Below are positions 1 to 7,433 of a DNA stretch of 14,913 nucleotides, piece by piece (positions within the stretch are counted from its first letter, which is position 1; every line of letters begins with the position of its first letter). Source of the stretch: Spongiicolonus versatilis (GTDB lineage Bacteria; Pseudomonadota; Gammaproteobacteria; Arenicellales; Spongiicolonaceae); NCBI GenBank assembly GCA_028286165.1, contig JAPYMU010000198.1, positions 1-14,913 of the forward strand. The letters run 5' to 3'. The notes under the pieces were generated by a model that made no database searches, was not told the origin of the DNA, and saw nothing but the letters and a program-made list of their open reading frames with translations. The translations under genes were made by a program, and so were the position numbers.

Positions 1-1076
1 GCGCGGCAGTCGTCGGGCTGCCAGCCGATGGTGACCTGCTGGCCGGGTTTTAAGCCGGCCTGGCCGGAGGCGTTGGGGATTTTGATGATGAAGTCGCCGT
101 GGCCGCACACCGTGACGCGGGTGCGGATGTGGTCGCCGAGGTAGATTAATTCTTCCACCGTGGCGCTGACCACGTTGCCCACCGCGCCTTTGTCCGGGTT
201 GATGGCGACACGCTCCGGGCGCAGCGACAGGGTGGTGCGCGCGCCGACGCCGCCGATGTTGACGGCCAGGGCGGTGACAACCTCGCCGCTGTTGACCTTG
301 ACCGTGCAGTTGCCGCCGTTCACTTCGGTGATTTCACCGAGCAGGGTGTTGTTCTCGCCGATGAAGTCGGCGACAAAAGCGTTGTCCGGTTTTTCATAAA
401 GGTCTTCCGGCGACGCAAGTTGCTGAATCACGCCGTCGTCAAACACCGCGATGCGGTTGGACATGGTCAGCGCCTCGGACTGGTCGTGGGTGACATACAC
501 CACCGTCACACCCAGCGTTTCGTGGATGTGCTTAATCTCGTACTGCATCTGCTCGCGCAGTTGCTTGTCCAGCGCGCCCAGCGGCTCGTCCATCAGCACC
601 AGTTTGGGCTCAAACACCAGCGCCCGCGCCACCGCCACGCGCTGCTGCTGGCCGCCGGACAACTGCCCCGGGCGGCGGCCGCCGAAGTCGTCCAGTTGCA
701 CCATGTCCAGCGCATTTTTGACGCGCTGTTCAATTTCGCCGCGCGCGACGCCGCGCACCTCAAGGGGGAAAGCGAGGTTTTGGTTCACCGTCATGTGCGG
801 GAACAGCGCGTAGTTCTGGAATACCATGCCGATGTCGCGCTTGTGCGGCGGCACGTTGTTGATGGATTTGCCGTCGAGAATGATGTCGCCGTGGGTGGCG
901 GTTTCAAAACCGGCCAGCATCATCAGGCACGTGGTTTTCCCCGAGCCGGAGGGGCCTAGCATGGTGACGAATTCGCCGCGCTGGATGTCCAGGTTCAGTT
1001 GCTTGACCACCAGGGTCTCGCCGTCATAACTTTTCTGCACATCGGTAAAGCGCACGTAAGCATCGGTGTTGGTCAT
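1..1076 (-). CDS. potA: PotA-type ABC transporter ATP-binding protein (C-terminus cut by window edge)
   Basis: This is the cytoplasmic ATPase of an importer of the spermidine/putrescine, iron(III) or related solute class. It powers uptake together with two permeases and a binding protein that are not in the window. I read 358 codons from ATG at 1076. Visible motifs are Walker A GPSGSGKTT (residues 41-49), Q-loop in MVFQNYALFP (from 84), signature LSGGQQQR (from 139), Walker B LVLMDEP (159-165) and switch histidine H197 in THD. After about residue 240 comes a TOBE-type regulatory domain with SLRPE near 284. The family is usually 350-385 residues, so only a short C-terminal part should be missing. 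The start is supported by GGAG six bases before the ATG. It is divergent from the hydroxyacid dehydrogenase. The substrate cannot be told: polyamine, iron, or another small solute are all possible. Confidence 0.95.
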   Translation of the reverse strand, partial: MTNTDAYVRFTDVQKSYDGETLVVKQLNLDIQRGEFVTMLGPSGSGKTTCLMMLAGFETATHGDIILDGKSINNVPPHKRDIGMVFQNYALFPHMTVNQNLAFPLEVRGVARGEIEQRVKNALDMVQLDDFGGRRPGQLSGGQQQRVAVARALVFEPKLVLMDEPLGALDKQLREQMQYEIKHIHETLGVTVVYVTHDQSEALTMSNRIAVFDDGVIQQLASPEDLYEKPDNAFVADFIGENNTLLGEITEVNGGNCTVKVNSGEVVTALAVNIGGVGARTTLSLRPERVAINPDKGAVGNVVSATVEELIYLGDHIRTRVTVCGHGDFIIKIPNASGQAGLKPGQQVTIGWQPDDCR

Positions 1077-1116
1077 GGTATTCTCCGGCAATTGGCGGCA
1101 GTGCGGTTATCTTCGC

Positions 1117-1137
1117 AAAAGTCCATGGAAAAGTCCA
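1117..1137. repeat. short direct repeat at the ghrA start
   Basis: AAAAGTCCA occurs at 1117-1125 and again at 1129-1137, a 12-base period that spans the ATG of the hydroxyacid dehydrogenase gene (1125). It lies at the edge of the 48-base gap (1077-1124) between two divergent genes, where I see no convincing -35/-10 pair. It could be a small regulator site or chance. Confidence 0.3.
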
Positions 1138-2063
1138 CCCTGCTGATTAAACCCGACCCCGAATGCGAGTCGCGCTGGCTGGCGGCCATGGCGCCGTACG
1201 CCGACTCCGTTGCGGTGCGCCTGTGGCCTGCAGTCGGCGCGCCGGCCGAGGTGGACTTTGCGCTGCTGTGGGCGCCGCCGCCGGGGCTGCTGGCGCCGCT
1301 GGTGAACCTGCAGGCGGTGTTTTCCATCGGCGCCGGCGTGGACGGCATCCTGCGCGTCCCCGACCTGCCGCGCGATGTGCCGTTAGTGCGCATGGTGGAC
1401 AAATCTTTAACCGAAGGCATGGGCGGGTTTGTGGTTTACCAGTGCCTGCGCTTTCACCGTGATTTTTCCCAATACGAGGCGCAGCAGATTGCGCGCAAGT
1501 GGAAAGCGCTGCCGCAAGTGCCGCCGGCACAGCGGCGCATCGGCATCATGGGACTCGGTGAACTGGGCGGTTATGCGGCGCGCCAACTGTGCGCCCTGGG
1601 CTTCACGCTGCGCGGCTGGAGCCGCCGGCCGCGCGCGGTGGACGGCGTGGAGACTTTTGCCGGGCCGGGCGAGTTGGAAAAATTTCTGCGCGGCTGCGAC
1701 ATCGTGGTCTGCCTGCTGCCGCTGTCGCCGCAGACCGAAAAAATTCTGAACGCAAAAACGCTGGCCATGCTGCCGCCCGGGGCCTGCGTAATTAATGCCG
1801 CCCGCGGCGCCCATGTGGACGACACCGCGCTCCTTGCAGCCCTCGACCGCGGCCATCTCAAAGCCGCGGCGCTGGATGTGTTCAACGCAGAACCTCTGCC
1901 CCAGGCGCACCCCTACTGGCGCCACCCCAAAGTCACCATCACCCCGCACGCCGCCGCCTTCACCCTCCCCGAATCCGCCGCCGCGCAAGTGGTGGAAAAC
2001 ATCCGCCGCTGCCGGCGCGGCGAGGCGCTGTTGAATTTGGTGGACCGTGAGGCGGGCTACTGA
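1125..2063 (+). CDS. ghrA: D-2-hydroxyacid dehydrogenase, GhrA-like (glyoxylate/hydroxypyruvate reductase family)
   Basis: This is a soluble NAD(P)H-dependent enzyme of the D-isomer 2-hydroxyacid dehydrogenase family, likely reducing glyoxylate, hydroxypyruvate or a similar 2-keto acid. The protein is 312 residues, the same length as E. coli GhrA. It has the substrate-loop motif SIGAGVD (68-74), the Rossmann glycine motif GLGELG (143-148) followed by an Arg-rich stretch WSRRPR (165-170) that could favour NADPH, and the catalytic set R227 (in NAARG), E256 (in NAEP) and H275 (in TPHAA). The ATG at 1125 gives the family length. A longer in-frame reading from 999 would overlap the divergent ATPase gene and adds no family-like sequence. 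No clear Shine-Dalgarno is seen. It converges on the lactonase gene with a 22-base gap. It could serve the neighbouring sugar-acid pathway by handling a 2-keto fragment, but that is inference. Confidence 0.9.
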   Translation: MEKSTLLIKPDPECESRWLAAMAPYADSVAVRLWPAVGAPAEVDFALLWAPPPGLLAPLVNLQAVFSIGAGVDGILRVPDLPRDVPLVRMVDKSLTEGMGGFVVYQCLRFHRDFSQYEAQQIARKWKALPQVPPAQRRIGIMGLGELGGYAARQLCALGFTLRGWSRRPRAVDGVETFAGPGELEKFLRGCDIVVCLLPLSPQTEKILNAKTLAMLPPGACVINAARGAHVDDTALLAALDRGHLKAAALDVFNAEPLPQAHPYWRHPKVTITPHAAAFTLPESAAAQVVENIRRCRRGEALLNLVDREAGY

Positions 2064-2095
2064 GGCGCACCGCCCGCAAGCCGGTTCATCCCGGC
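2052..2095. terminator. possible weak bidirectional terminator between convergent genes
   Basis: The stops of ghrA (2061-2063) and the lactonase (2086-2088) face each other. Two small stems can be drawn here: GCGGGC (2052-2057) with GCCCGC (2072-2077), and GCCGG (2080-2084) with CCGGC (2091-2095). Neither is followed by a T-run, so this is not a textbook intrinsic terminator. Confidence 0.25.
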
Positions 2096-2934
2096 GAAAC
2101 GGCAAAAGCAAACACGCCGCCGGCCAGCGGCTGTCCTTTCAGTTGCGCCGCGCTGATTCCGTTGCGCGCCGAAGATACAAACACGGTGTCCAAACCCTCA
2201 CCGCCCAGCGCCGGACAGGTCGGGCGCGCCACCGGCAGCCGCACCACGCGCGCGACGCCGCCATCGGGGTCATAACGCACCACGCGCCACCCGTCCCATT
2301 CCGCGCACCACAAAAATCCTTCCGCATCCACCACCGCGCCATCCGGCACCTGCGGCTTGCCGGCCAGGGAAACAAACACCTCGCGCGCGCCAGGCTCGCC
2401 TGCGGGCGACAACTCACAGCGCCAGATGATGCGCTTCGGTGAGTCCGTCCAGTACATCAAACCGCCATCCGGGGAAAAGGCAATGGCGTTGGGAATGGAG
2501 ACGCCGGTGATGGTTTTTTTTAATTCGCCATCCGGCGATACGCGGTAAATGCTTCCGGCTGCGCTGTCCGCGCCGTCGAGTCGCATCGTGCCGAACCAGA
2601 AAGCGCCATGCGGGTCGGCACGGCCGTCGTTGGTTCGATGCGCCGGCGGCTCGCCTTCAATCGGGCGCCAGTCGTAAAAATAATTCTGTTCCGGGTTGTA
2701 GCGGCCCCAGCCGTTGTCCGCGGCCACAACAAAATCGCCATCACCGCCCACCGCCGCCGCGCTCCCCCGGCGCGCCAGCGCAGCCTCGGCAAAACCGCCG
2801 CCATCGGCGCCGCAGGACAACAGCCGCCGCCGCAAAATATCAAACCAGAACAACCGCCGCCGCTGCCGGTCCCAAAAAATACCCTCGCCCAACTCACAGG
2901 CGCAATCACAAATACACCGCACTTCGCCCATCAT
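2086..2934 (-). CDS. SMP-30/gluconolactonase/LRE-family sugar lactonase
   Basis: This is a metal-dependent six-bladed beta-propeller lactonase that would hydrolyse an aldono- or uronolactone to the free sugar acid. It is 282 residues with no signal peptide, so cytoplasmic. The family metal ligands are recognisable: E17 in ELGEGIFWD, N149 in SIPNAIAFSPDG, and D198 in VPDGAVVDAEG. The substrate-side residues R100 and N102 in HRTNDGRADPHG match the SMP-30 pattern, as do the repeated YxxDPDG-type blade turns. It is the last gene of the minus-strand operon, starting 9 bases after the stop of SDR 2. ATG at 2934 and the next codon ATG at 2931 are both possible starts, with a GGGGC stretch just upstream. 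Its place beside two SDRs and a sugar-acid dehydratase supports lactone opening in an oxidative sugar pathway. The exact lactone is unknown. Confidence 0.92.
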   Translation of the reverse strand: MMGEVRCICDCACELGEGIFWDRQRRRLFWFDILRRRLLSCGADGGGFAEAALARRGSAAAVGGDGDFVVAADNGWGRYNPEQNYFYDWRPIEGEPPAHRTNDGRADPHGAFWFGTMRLDGADSAAGSIYRVSPDGELKKTITGVSIPNAIAFSPDGGLMYWTDSPKRIIWRCELSPAGEPGAREVFVSLAGKPQVPDGAVVDAEGFLWCAEWDGWRVVRYDPDGGVARVVRLPVARPTCPALGGEGLDTVFVSSARNGISAAQLKGQPLAGGVFAFAVSPG

Positions 2935-2943
2935 GCGCCCCGG

Positions 2944-3642
2944 CTAAAACGCCAGCGCCCCGCCATCCGCCGAATACACCGCGCCGGTGGTGAAGCCCGC
3001 ATCTTCCGACAACAGAAACCGCACCAGCGCGGCGACTTCCTCCGCGCTGCCAAGCCGTTCCAGCAGCGCACGCCGTTCAAACGCCCGCCGCGCCATGCGC
3101 GCATCTTCGGCGCCCTCAATCAGCCGGTTTATCCACGGACTGTCAATGGCGCCCGGCGCAACGGCGTTGACGCGGATGCCGCGCGGCCCGAGTTCCGCGG
3201 CCAGCGCCCGTGTCAGCCCGACCACCGCCGCTTTGGACGCGCAGTACGCGGCGCGCCCGGCAAAGCCGCGAAACGCCGCCACCGAGGCGAAGTTAACCAC
3301 CGCGCCGCCCGCTTGCATCAGGGGCGCGGCAAAGCGGGTCATCAGCATCGCGCTTGAAACATTGGCGCGCAGCACATCGTTCCAGAAAGCGGCGCCCATG
3401 TCCTGCAACGCACACTCGCCCGGTTTGCCGGCAATGTTCACCAACCCGTGCAGCACTTCTCCATCCGCCAGCAACCCTGAAAAAAAATCACGCACCGCAT
3501 CTTCATCGCCACAGTCCAGTGCGACAATGTCACCCACGGCTTTGATGTCGGTGGCAACCACTTTGCCCGGCAGCGCGGCCGCCACCGCGCCGCCCAGTGC
3601 GCCGGCGGCGCCGGTGACCACTGTTATCCGCGTCGCGGGCAT
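2944..3642 (-). CDS. short-chain dehydrogenase/reductase (SDR 2)
   Basis: This is a classical SDR oxidoreductase of 232 residues, cytoplasmic and NAD(P)-dependent. It has TGAAGALG (10-17, cofactor glycine motif), NIAG (69-72), N94, S120, and the YxxxK pair Y133/K137 in AAYCASKAAV, then RVNAVAPGAIDSPW (157-170). All four members of the classical catalytic tetrad (N-S-Y-K) are present. It is slightly shorter than the usual ~250, mainly between the cofactor motif and NIAG. It starts 3 bases after the dehydratase stop and is followed 9 bases later by the lactonase gene. D32 after the second strand suggests NAD preference. By position it could oxidise the sugar to its lactone, or a 2-keto-3-deoxy acid after dehydration. 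The sequence does not decide between these. Confidence 0.93.
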   Translation of the reverse strand: MPATRITVVTGAAGALGGAVAAALPGKVVATDIKAVGDIVALDCGDEDAVRDFFSGLLADGEVLHGLVNIAGKPGECALQDMGAAFWNDVLRANVSSAMLMTRFAAPLMQAGGAVVNFASVAAFRGFAGRAAYCASKAAVVGLTRALAAELGPRGIRVNAVAPGAIDSPWINRLIEGAEDARMARRAFERRALLERLGSAEEVAALVRFLLSEDAGFTTGAVYSADGGALAF

Positions 3643-3645
3643 GGT

Positions 3646-4815
3646 TCAGTAAGCCGGCTTGACCGGAAACCAGTCGGCGCGGGCCGGGTCAAGGTAGGCG
3701 CCGGTAATGTCATCAACCGCATGTGTGTCAATCGCGCCGCTGTCCGCGGTGACGCCGAGACCGGGGCCGTCCGGTACCGGCAGGCGGCCTTCGCGCACCA
3801 CAAAAGGCCGGGTGATGACATCACCGCGCAGGTATGAATGCTCGGTATCCACCGACAACGTCATGTTCGGGCATGCCGCCGCCAGGTGAAGGTAGGCGGC
3901 CTGGCTGAATCCCAACTCGCCGCCGCTGTGCAAGGTCACCGGAATATTGAAAGATTCGCACAGCGCCGCCGCCTTGAGGCACGCTTTCAATCCGCCCTGT
4001 TCGTGCGGGTCGAGAAGCACAATATCAGCGGCGGCGTTGCGGATGATGTTGGCGACGTCGGACAATGTGTAGGCGCTTTCGTCGAGCGCCACCGGAGTCG
4101 CGCAACAGCGCCTCAGTTCGGCGCTGCCCGCAAGGTCGTCCATTTCCAGCGGCTGCTCGATGAACGCGAGCTCATAACGCGCCAGCCGCGCCAGTTGCCG
4201 TTTCGCCGTGCCGATGGTCCAGGCGCCGTTGACATCGGCGCGCAAATGAACGCCGGCGCCGAGGCATTCGCGCAACGTTGCGACCACCGCGATGTCCTGC
4301 TCGCAATTGGCGCCGATTTTCGCCTTGAAGGAACGGTATTTTTGCGCCTGAAAGTCGCGCGCGCGCCGCGCCAGCTCCCCTGGTTCGTCCATGAACAAAT
4401 ACGCCGTCATTTCAATTTCGCGCCGGTATGCGCCGCCCCATAACTGATGCAGGGGCAATCCGGCAATTTGCCCGGCGGCGTCCCACATCGCCATGTCAAC
4501 CGCCGCCAGCGCCATGACCGCGGCGCGCTTGTGGTGATAGTAACCGGCGCCGAGCACCTGCCGGTGCAGGATTTCGGTGTCGAACACCGACTTCCCCTCG
4601 GCCAGCGGCAGGACGCATTTTTCCAGCACCGGGCGGATGAAATCCAGCAGGCAGATGGTCTCCCCGCAGCCGCGTATGCCGCCGGCGGTGGTGAGCTCCA
4701 CAATCAACCGCGTGGTGCCGTCGCGCACGCCTGAGCCCCAGCGAATCGGGCCGGTGAACGGCATCTTCACCAGCCAGTGGCGGGCCGATGTGATGATGGA
4801 TTTTTTGTCCGGCAT
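3646..4815 (-). CDS. enolase-superfamily (mandelate racemase/muconate lactonizing type) sugar-acid dehydratase, glucarate-dehydratase-like
   Basis: This enzyme likely removes water from an aldonate or aldarate to give a 2-keto-3-deoxy acid, using Mg2+ in a TIM barrel. I take ATG at 4815, giving 389 residues. A longer reading from 4914 overlaps SDR 1 in another frame and adds no family-like residues. Active-site landmarks are K164-A-K166, metal ligands D194 (RADVNGAW) and E220 (FIEQP), then D245-E246 (ALDES), D269 (LLDPHEQGG) and H296 (VTLHSGGELG). The KxK motif plus an Asp-His dyad fits the mandelate racemase/glucarate dehydratase branch. The HSGGELGFSQAAYLHLAA region (296-313) resembles proteins annotated as glucarate-dehydratase-related. 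It lacks the HSN motif of true glucarate dehydratase, so glucarate as substrate is not assured. It lies 7 bases after SDR 1 and 3 bases before SDR 2, which shows co-transcription. Confidence 0.92.
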   Translation of the reverse strand: MPDKKSIITSARHWLVKMPFTGPIRWGSGVRDGTTRLIVELTTAGGIRGCGETICLLDFIRPVLEKCVLPLAEGKSVFDTEILHRQVLGAGYYHHKRAAVMALAAVDMAMWDAAGQIAGLPLHQLWGGAYRREIEMTAYLFMDEPGELARRARDFQAQKYRSFKAKIGANCEQDIAVVATLRECLGAGVHLRADVNGAWTIGTAKRQLARLARYELAFIEQPLEMDDLAGSAELRRCCATPVALDESAYTLSDVANIIRNAAADIVLLDPHEQGGLKACLKAAALCESFNIPVTLHSGGELGFSQAAYLHLAAACPNMTLSVDTEHSYLRGDVITRPFVVREGRLPVPDGPGLGVTADSGAIDTHAVDDITGAYLDPARADWFPVKPAY

Positions 4816-4822
4816 TTTTTCT

Positions 4823-5557
4823 TCAGTCCAGATACAAGCCGCCGTTGACATCGGTGATTTCACCGGTGATGGCGGCGGCGCGGGCGGAAGCGAGAAACAC
4901 CACCGCGTCGGCAACGCCCTGCGGCGACGGCAGCACGCCGAGGGGAATCATCGCCGCCAACTGCCCCCGTTTCTCCGCCGGCAGCGCCTGCAGCATCGGC
5001 GTTGCCACCGGCCCCGGCGCAACCGCGTTGACGCGCACACCGTGCTGCGCGCATTCCAGCGCGAGCGCATGCGTCAGCCCGATGACGCCGGCCTTGGAAG
5101 CGGTGTACGCGGCGTTGTCGCCGAACAGGGTTCCGCGTTTACCCGCGAATGAGGCGATGTTGACGATGTTGCCGCGCGTTTTTTTCAGTTCAGGCAAAGC
5201 CGCCCGGCACATGCGCCAGGACGCGGACAAGTTGATATTGATTACCCGCTGCCAGGATGCTTCGGTGGTTTCCTCCAGGCGCGCCGGCTCGCTGATGCCC
5301 GCGCAGTTGACCACCACATCCAACCCGCCAAATTGTGCAACCGCCTGCGCCACCGCCGCCTCGGCGCCGTCCAGAGTACAAAGATCCGCGCCGAAGTGGG
5401 CGATGCCCGATTCGCTTGCGGCGGCGCCAATCACCGAGTCAAGGTCAGTGGCCAGTACGCGGGCGCCTTCACCGGCGAAAGCGCGGGCGATGACCCTGCC
5501 GATGCCGCCGCCGGCGCCGGTTACGGCCACCGATTTTTTCTCCAGGCCGAGTTGCAT
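4823..5557 (-). CDS. short-chain dehydrogenase/reductase (SDR 1)
   Basis: This is a classical SDR of 244 residues, NAD(P)-dependent and cytoplasmic. It has TGAGGGIG (13-20), D38 after the second strand (suggesting NAD), NCAG (84-87), N109, S136, Y151 and K155 in AAYTASKAGVIG, and RVNAVAPGPVATPM (175-188), so the N-S-Y-K tetrad is complete. The start at ATG 5557 lies 5 bases after the dctM stop. A reading from 5686 would run back through dctM and has no homologous character. It is not a recent duplicate of SDR 2: the two differ throughout outside shared motifs. The family position resembles sugar dehydrogenases or 2-keto-3-deoxy-sugar-acid dehydrogenases that accompany dehydratases of this kind. 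I cannot assign which step it catalyses. Confidence 0.93.
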   Translation of the reverse strand: MQLGLEKKSVAVTGAGGGIGRVIARAFAGEGARVLATDLDSVIGAAASESGIAHFGADLCTLDGAEAAVAQAVAQFGGLDVVVNCAGISEPARLEETTEASWQRVININLSASWRMCRAALPELKKTRGNIVNIASFAGKRGTLFGDNAAYTASKAGVIGLTHALALECAQHGVRVNAVAPGPVATPMLQALPAEKRGQLAAMIPLGVLPSPQGVADAVVFLASARAAAITGEITDVNGGLYLD

Positions 5558-5562
5558 GTCAT

Positions 5563-6849
5563 TCAGCGCGCAAAGGACTTCACCCATTGCGGCAGCGCCA
5601 TGGACAGTTCGTCGAGGAAAGTAAGGGCAAGCAGCATTGCAAGAAGCGCCGGGTAAAACGGCAGCATGGTGCGCGCCAACTGCCACAAGCCCACTTTGGC
5701 GATGTCCATCATAATGAAAAGGATGACGCCGAAAGGCGGCGTGACGGTACCAATGAGAAGATTGAATATCAAAATGATGCCGAAGTGCACCGGGCTCAGG
5801 CCCAACTCCACCACCAGCGGTAAAAGCGTCGGCACCGCAACCAGCAGAATGGCGGTGGTCTCGAGAAAACAGCCGATGACAAGCAGCCCTACGTTCAGCA
5901 TCAGCAGGATAATCCAGGGATTCTCGCTGAGCGCCAGCATGCCCTGCGCCAGTTTGGCCGGAATTTGCTCGAATGCGATGATGCTGGTGAACGGCACCGC
6001 CGCGGCGACGATGAACATCAGCACGCCGCAGACCAGCACGGTTTCCCTTGCCGCATCCAGCAGATGGCGCAACTTCAACTCGCGCTGGACAACACTCAGA
6101 ACCAGGCCATAGACCACAATCAATGCGCCCAGTTCGGTCGGCGTGGCCACGCCGCCGAGCAGCCCGGCGACCAGGAAGCCCGGCGCCAGCAAACCGGGCA
6201 GGGCGCGCCGGAACGAGCGCATCAATTTGCGCGCCGGCGGCGCCGGCAGCACAACCATGGTGTATTTGCCCGACAGCCAGTACACGGTTGCCATTAGCGC
6301 AAGCGCCAGCAGCACCCCGGGCACAATGCCGGCAAGAAAAAGGTCCGCCACCGACACACCCGCCAGCACCGCGTAAATGACCATGATCACGCTGGGCGGA
6401 ATAATCGGCCCGATGATTGCCGATGATGCGGTGACGGCGGCGCTCAGTGCCGAGTTGTAGCCGGCTTTTTTCATCGCGCGAATCTCGATGGTGCCGAGGC
6501 CGGCGGCATCGGCCTGCGCGACGCCGGACATGCCGGAAAAAATGACGCTGGCGACGATATTGACGTGCGCCAGGCCGCCGCGCACATGGCCGACCAGGTC
6601 GTTGGCAAATTCAAAAATGCGGGCGGTGATGCCGGCGCGGTTGAACAAATTGCCGGCGAACACAAACAATGGCACCGCGAGAAATGGAAAGCTTTCCAGT
6701 TGCTGCGGCATGCGCTGTGCAACAATTCCCACCGGCAAGTCGCTGAACACCAGAACATATGCCAGCGCACTGAAGCACATCGCCGCCGCCACCGGCACTT
6801 GCAGGGCGCCAAGCAGCAGGAACAGCCCGAATAACAGCAGGATGGTCAA
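5563..6849 (-). CDS. dctM: TRAP transporter large permease (DctM family)
   Basis: This is the large membrane subunit of a tripartite ATP-independent periplasmic transporter, the sodium-coupled channel for an organic or sugar acid. I place the start at TTG 6849, overlapping the dctQ stop (TTGA), with GGGGAA five bases upstream. This gives 428 residues, the normal family length, and keeps the first membrane helix (residues 1-20). The first internal ATG would lose that helix, and the longer ORF from 6969 runs through dctQ. Family motifs include SFPFLAVPLFVFAGNL (53-68), GGLAHVNIVASVIFSGMSG (91-109), GPIIPPSVIMVIYA (147-160) and, late in the protein, TVTPPFGVILF. Hydrophobic segments fill most of the length. 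The overlap with dctQ suggests translational coupling, and SDR 1 follows after 5 bases. Confidence 0.94.
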   Translation of the reverse strand: MTILLLFGLFLLLGALQVPVAAAMCFSALAYVLVFSDLPVGIVAQRMPQQLESFPFLAVPLFVFAGNLFNRAGITARIFEFANDLVGHVRGGLAHVNIVASVIFSGMSGVAQADAAGLGTIEIRAMKKAGYNSALSAAVTASSAIIGPIIPPSVIMVIYAVLAGVSVADLFLAGIVPGVLLALALMATVYWLSGKYTMVVLPAPPARKLMRSFRRALPGLLAPGFLVAGLLGGVATPTELGALIVVYGLVLSVVQRELKLRHLLDAARETVLVCGVLMFIVAAAVPFTSIIAFEQIPAKLAQGMLALSENPWIILLMLNVGLLVIGCFLETTAILLVAVPTLLPLVVELGLSPVHFGIILIFNLLIGTVTPPFGVILFIMMDIAKVGLWQLARTMLPFYPALLAMLLALTFLDELSMALPQWVKSFAR

Positions 6850-7394
6850 TAATCTTCCCCGCCCGCCGGCGATGAAAACGGCGGCGGCAGTTGCGCGCCG
6901 GCGAGAATGTGCGCAAGGTCCCGCCCCAGCACATACAGCGCGGAAAGCGATATGGATACGCAGGCCCAAATCAGCGGCACCGAAAAGAAAAACGCGCGCG
7001 GTATGTCGACCGGCAGGGCGATGCTGGTGGAGCGCATCTCGACCGCGATGAATTTGCGGGCGTAAAACGCGACCACAACGAGGGCGGTGACGGTGACCAG
7101 GAGGCTCAGCAACCGCAGAAATATCTTGAACCCGGTGCCGGCGCTGTCCTCAAATGACGAGACGCGAATGTGCCGGTCCAGTTTCATTGCGGCGCCGGCG
7201 CCGAGGAACACGGTCCAGATGAACAGGTAGGTGCACAGTTCTTCAACCCACGCCTGCGGCTGGTCAAACAGGTAGCGCGCCACGACCTGGGAAAACACCA
7301 GCACAATAACCGCGGCGAGCAGGAACATGCCCGCACCCACTTCCAGCAGGCCAAGGCGGCGGATTACCCCATGGTAAAACAGAAGCGCTTTCAT
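6846..7394 (-). CDS. dctQ: TRAP transporter small permease (DctQ family)
   Basis: This is the small membrane subunit of the TRAP transporter, 182 residues with four hydrophobic segments near 16-38, 52-72, 94-113 and 134-156. The typical DctQ features QAWVEELCTYLFIW (47-60) and DRHIRV (73-78) are present. It starts 39 bases after dctP, the widest gap inside the operon, and its stop overlaps the dctM TTG start. No strong Shine-Dalgarno precedes ATG 7394, whereas dctP has a perfect one. This fits more binding protein than permease being made. The last 14 residues, rich in Pro and Gly (LPPPFSSPAGGEDY), are not conserved-looking. Confidence 0.93.
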   Translation of the reverse strand: MKALLFYHGVIRRLGLLEVGAGMFLLAAVIVLVFSQVVARYLFDQPQAWVEELCTYLFIWTVFLGAGAAMKLDRHIRVSSFEDSAGTGFKIFLRLLSLLVTVTALVVVAFYARKFIAVEMRSTSIALPVDIPRAFFFSVPLIWACVSISLSALYVLGRDLAHILAGAQLPPPFSSPAGGEDY

Positions 7395-7433
7395 CGTGCC
7401 GCGCGCTTTCGCCGCGTTATTCCGCCGCCGAGG

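Noticed and set aside
420..959. A 179-codon forward frame opposite the PotA-type ATPase
   Set aside because: The minus strand here encodes every ABC ATPase motif in order; the forward reading is His/Val/Gln-rich with no family features.
1407..2111. A 234-codon minus frame opposite ghrA
   Set aside because: It is a shadow of the dehydrogenase gene and runs into the end of the lactonase gene with no recognisable motif.
6846..6895. DctQ C-terminal PPPFSSPAGGEDY as part of an inserted REP-like palindromic repeat
   Set aside because: The Pro/Gly-rich tail and a small CCGCCG/CGGCGG pairing look similar in style, but no second copy is seen in the window and the stem is weak.
7395..7433. Hairpin in the 39-base dctP-dctQ gap that would limit expression of dctQM
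   Set aside because: CGCG self-pairing around GCGAAAG gives a very short stem; composition alone could explain it.
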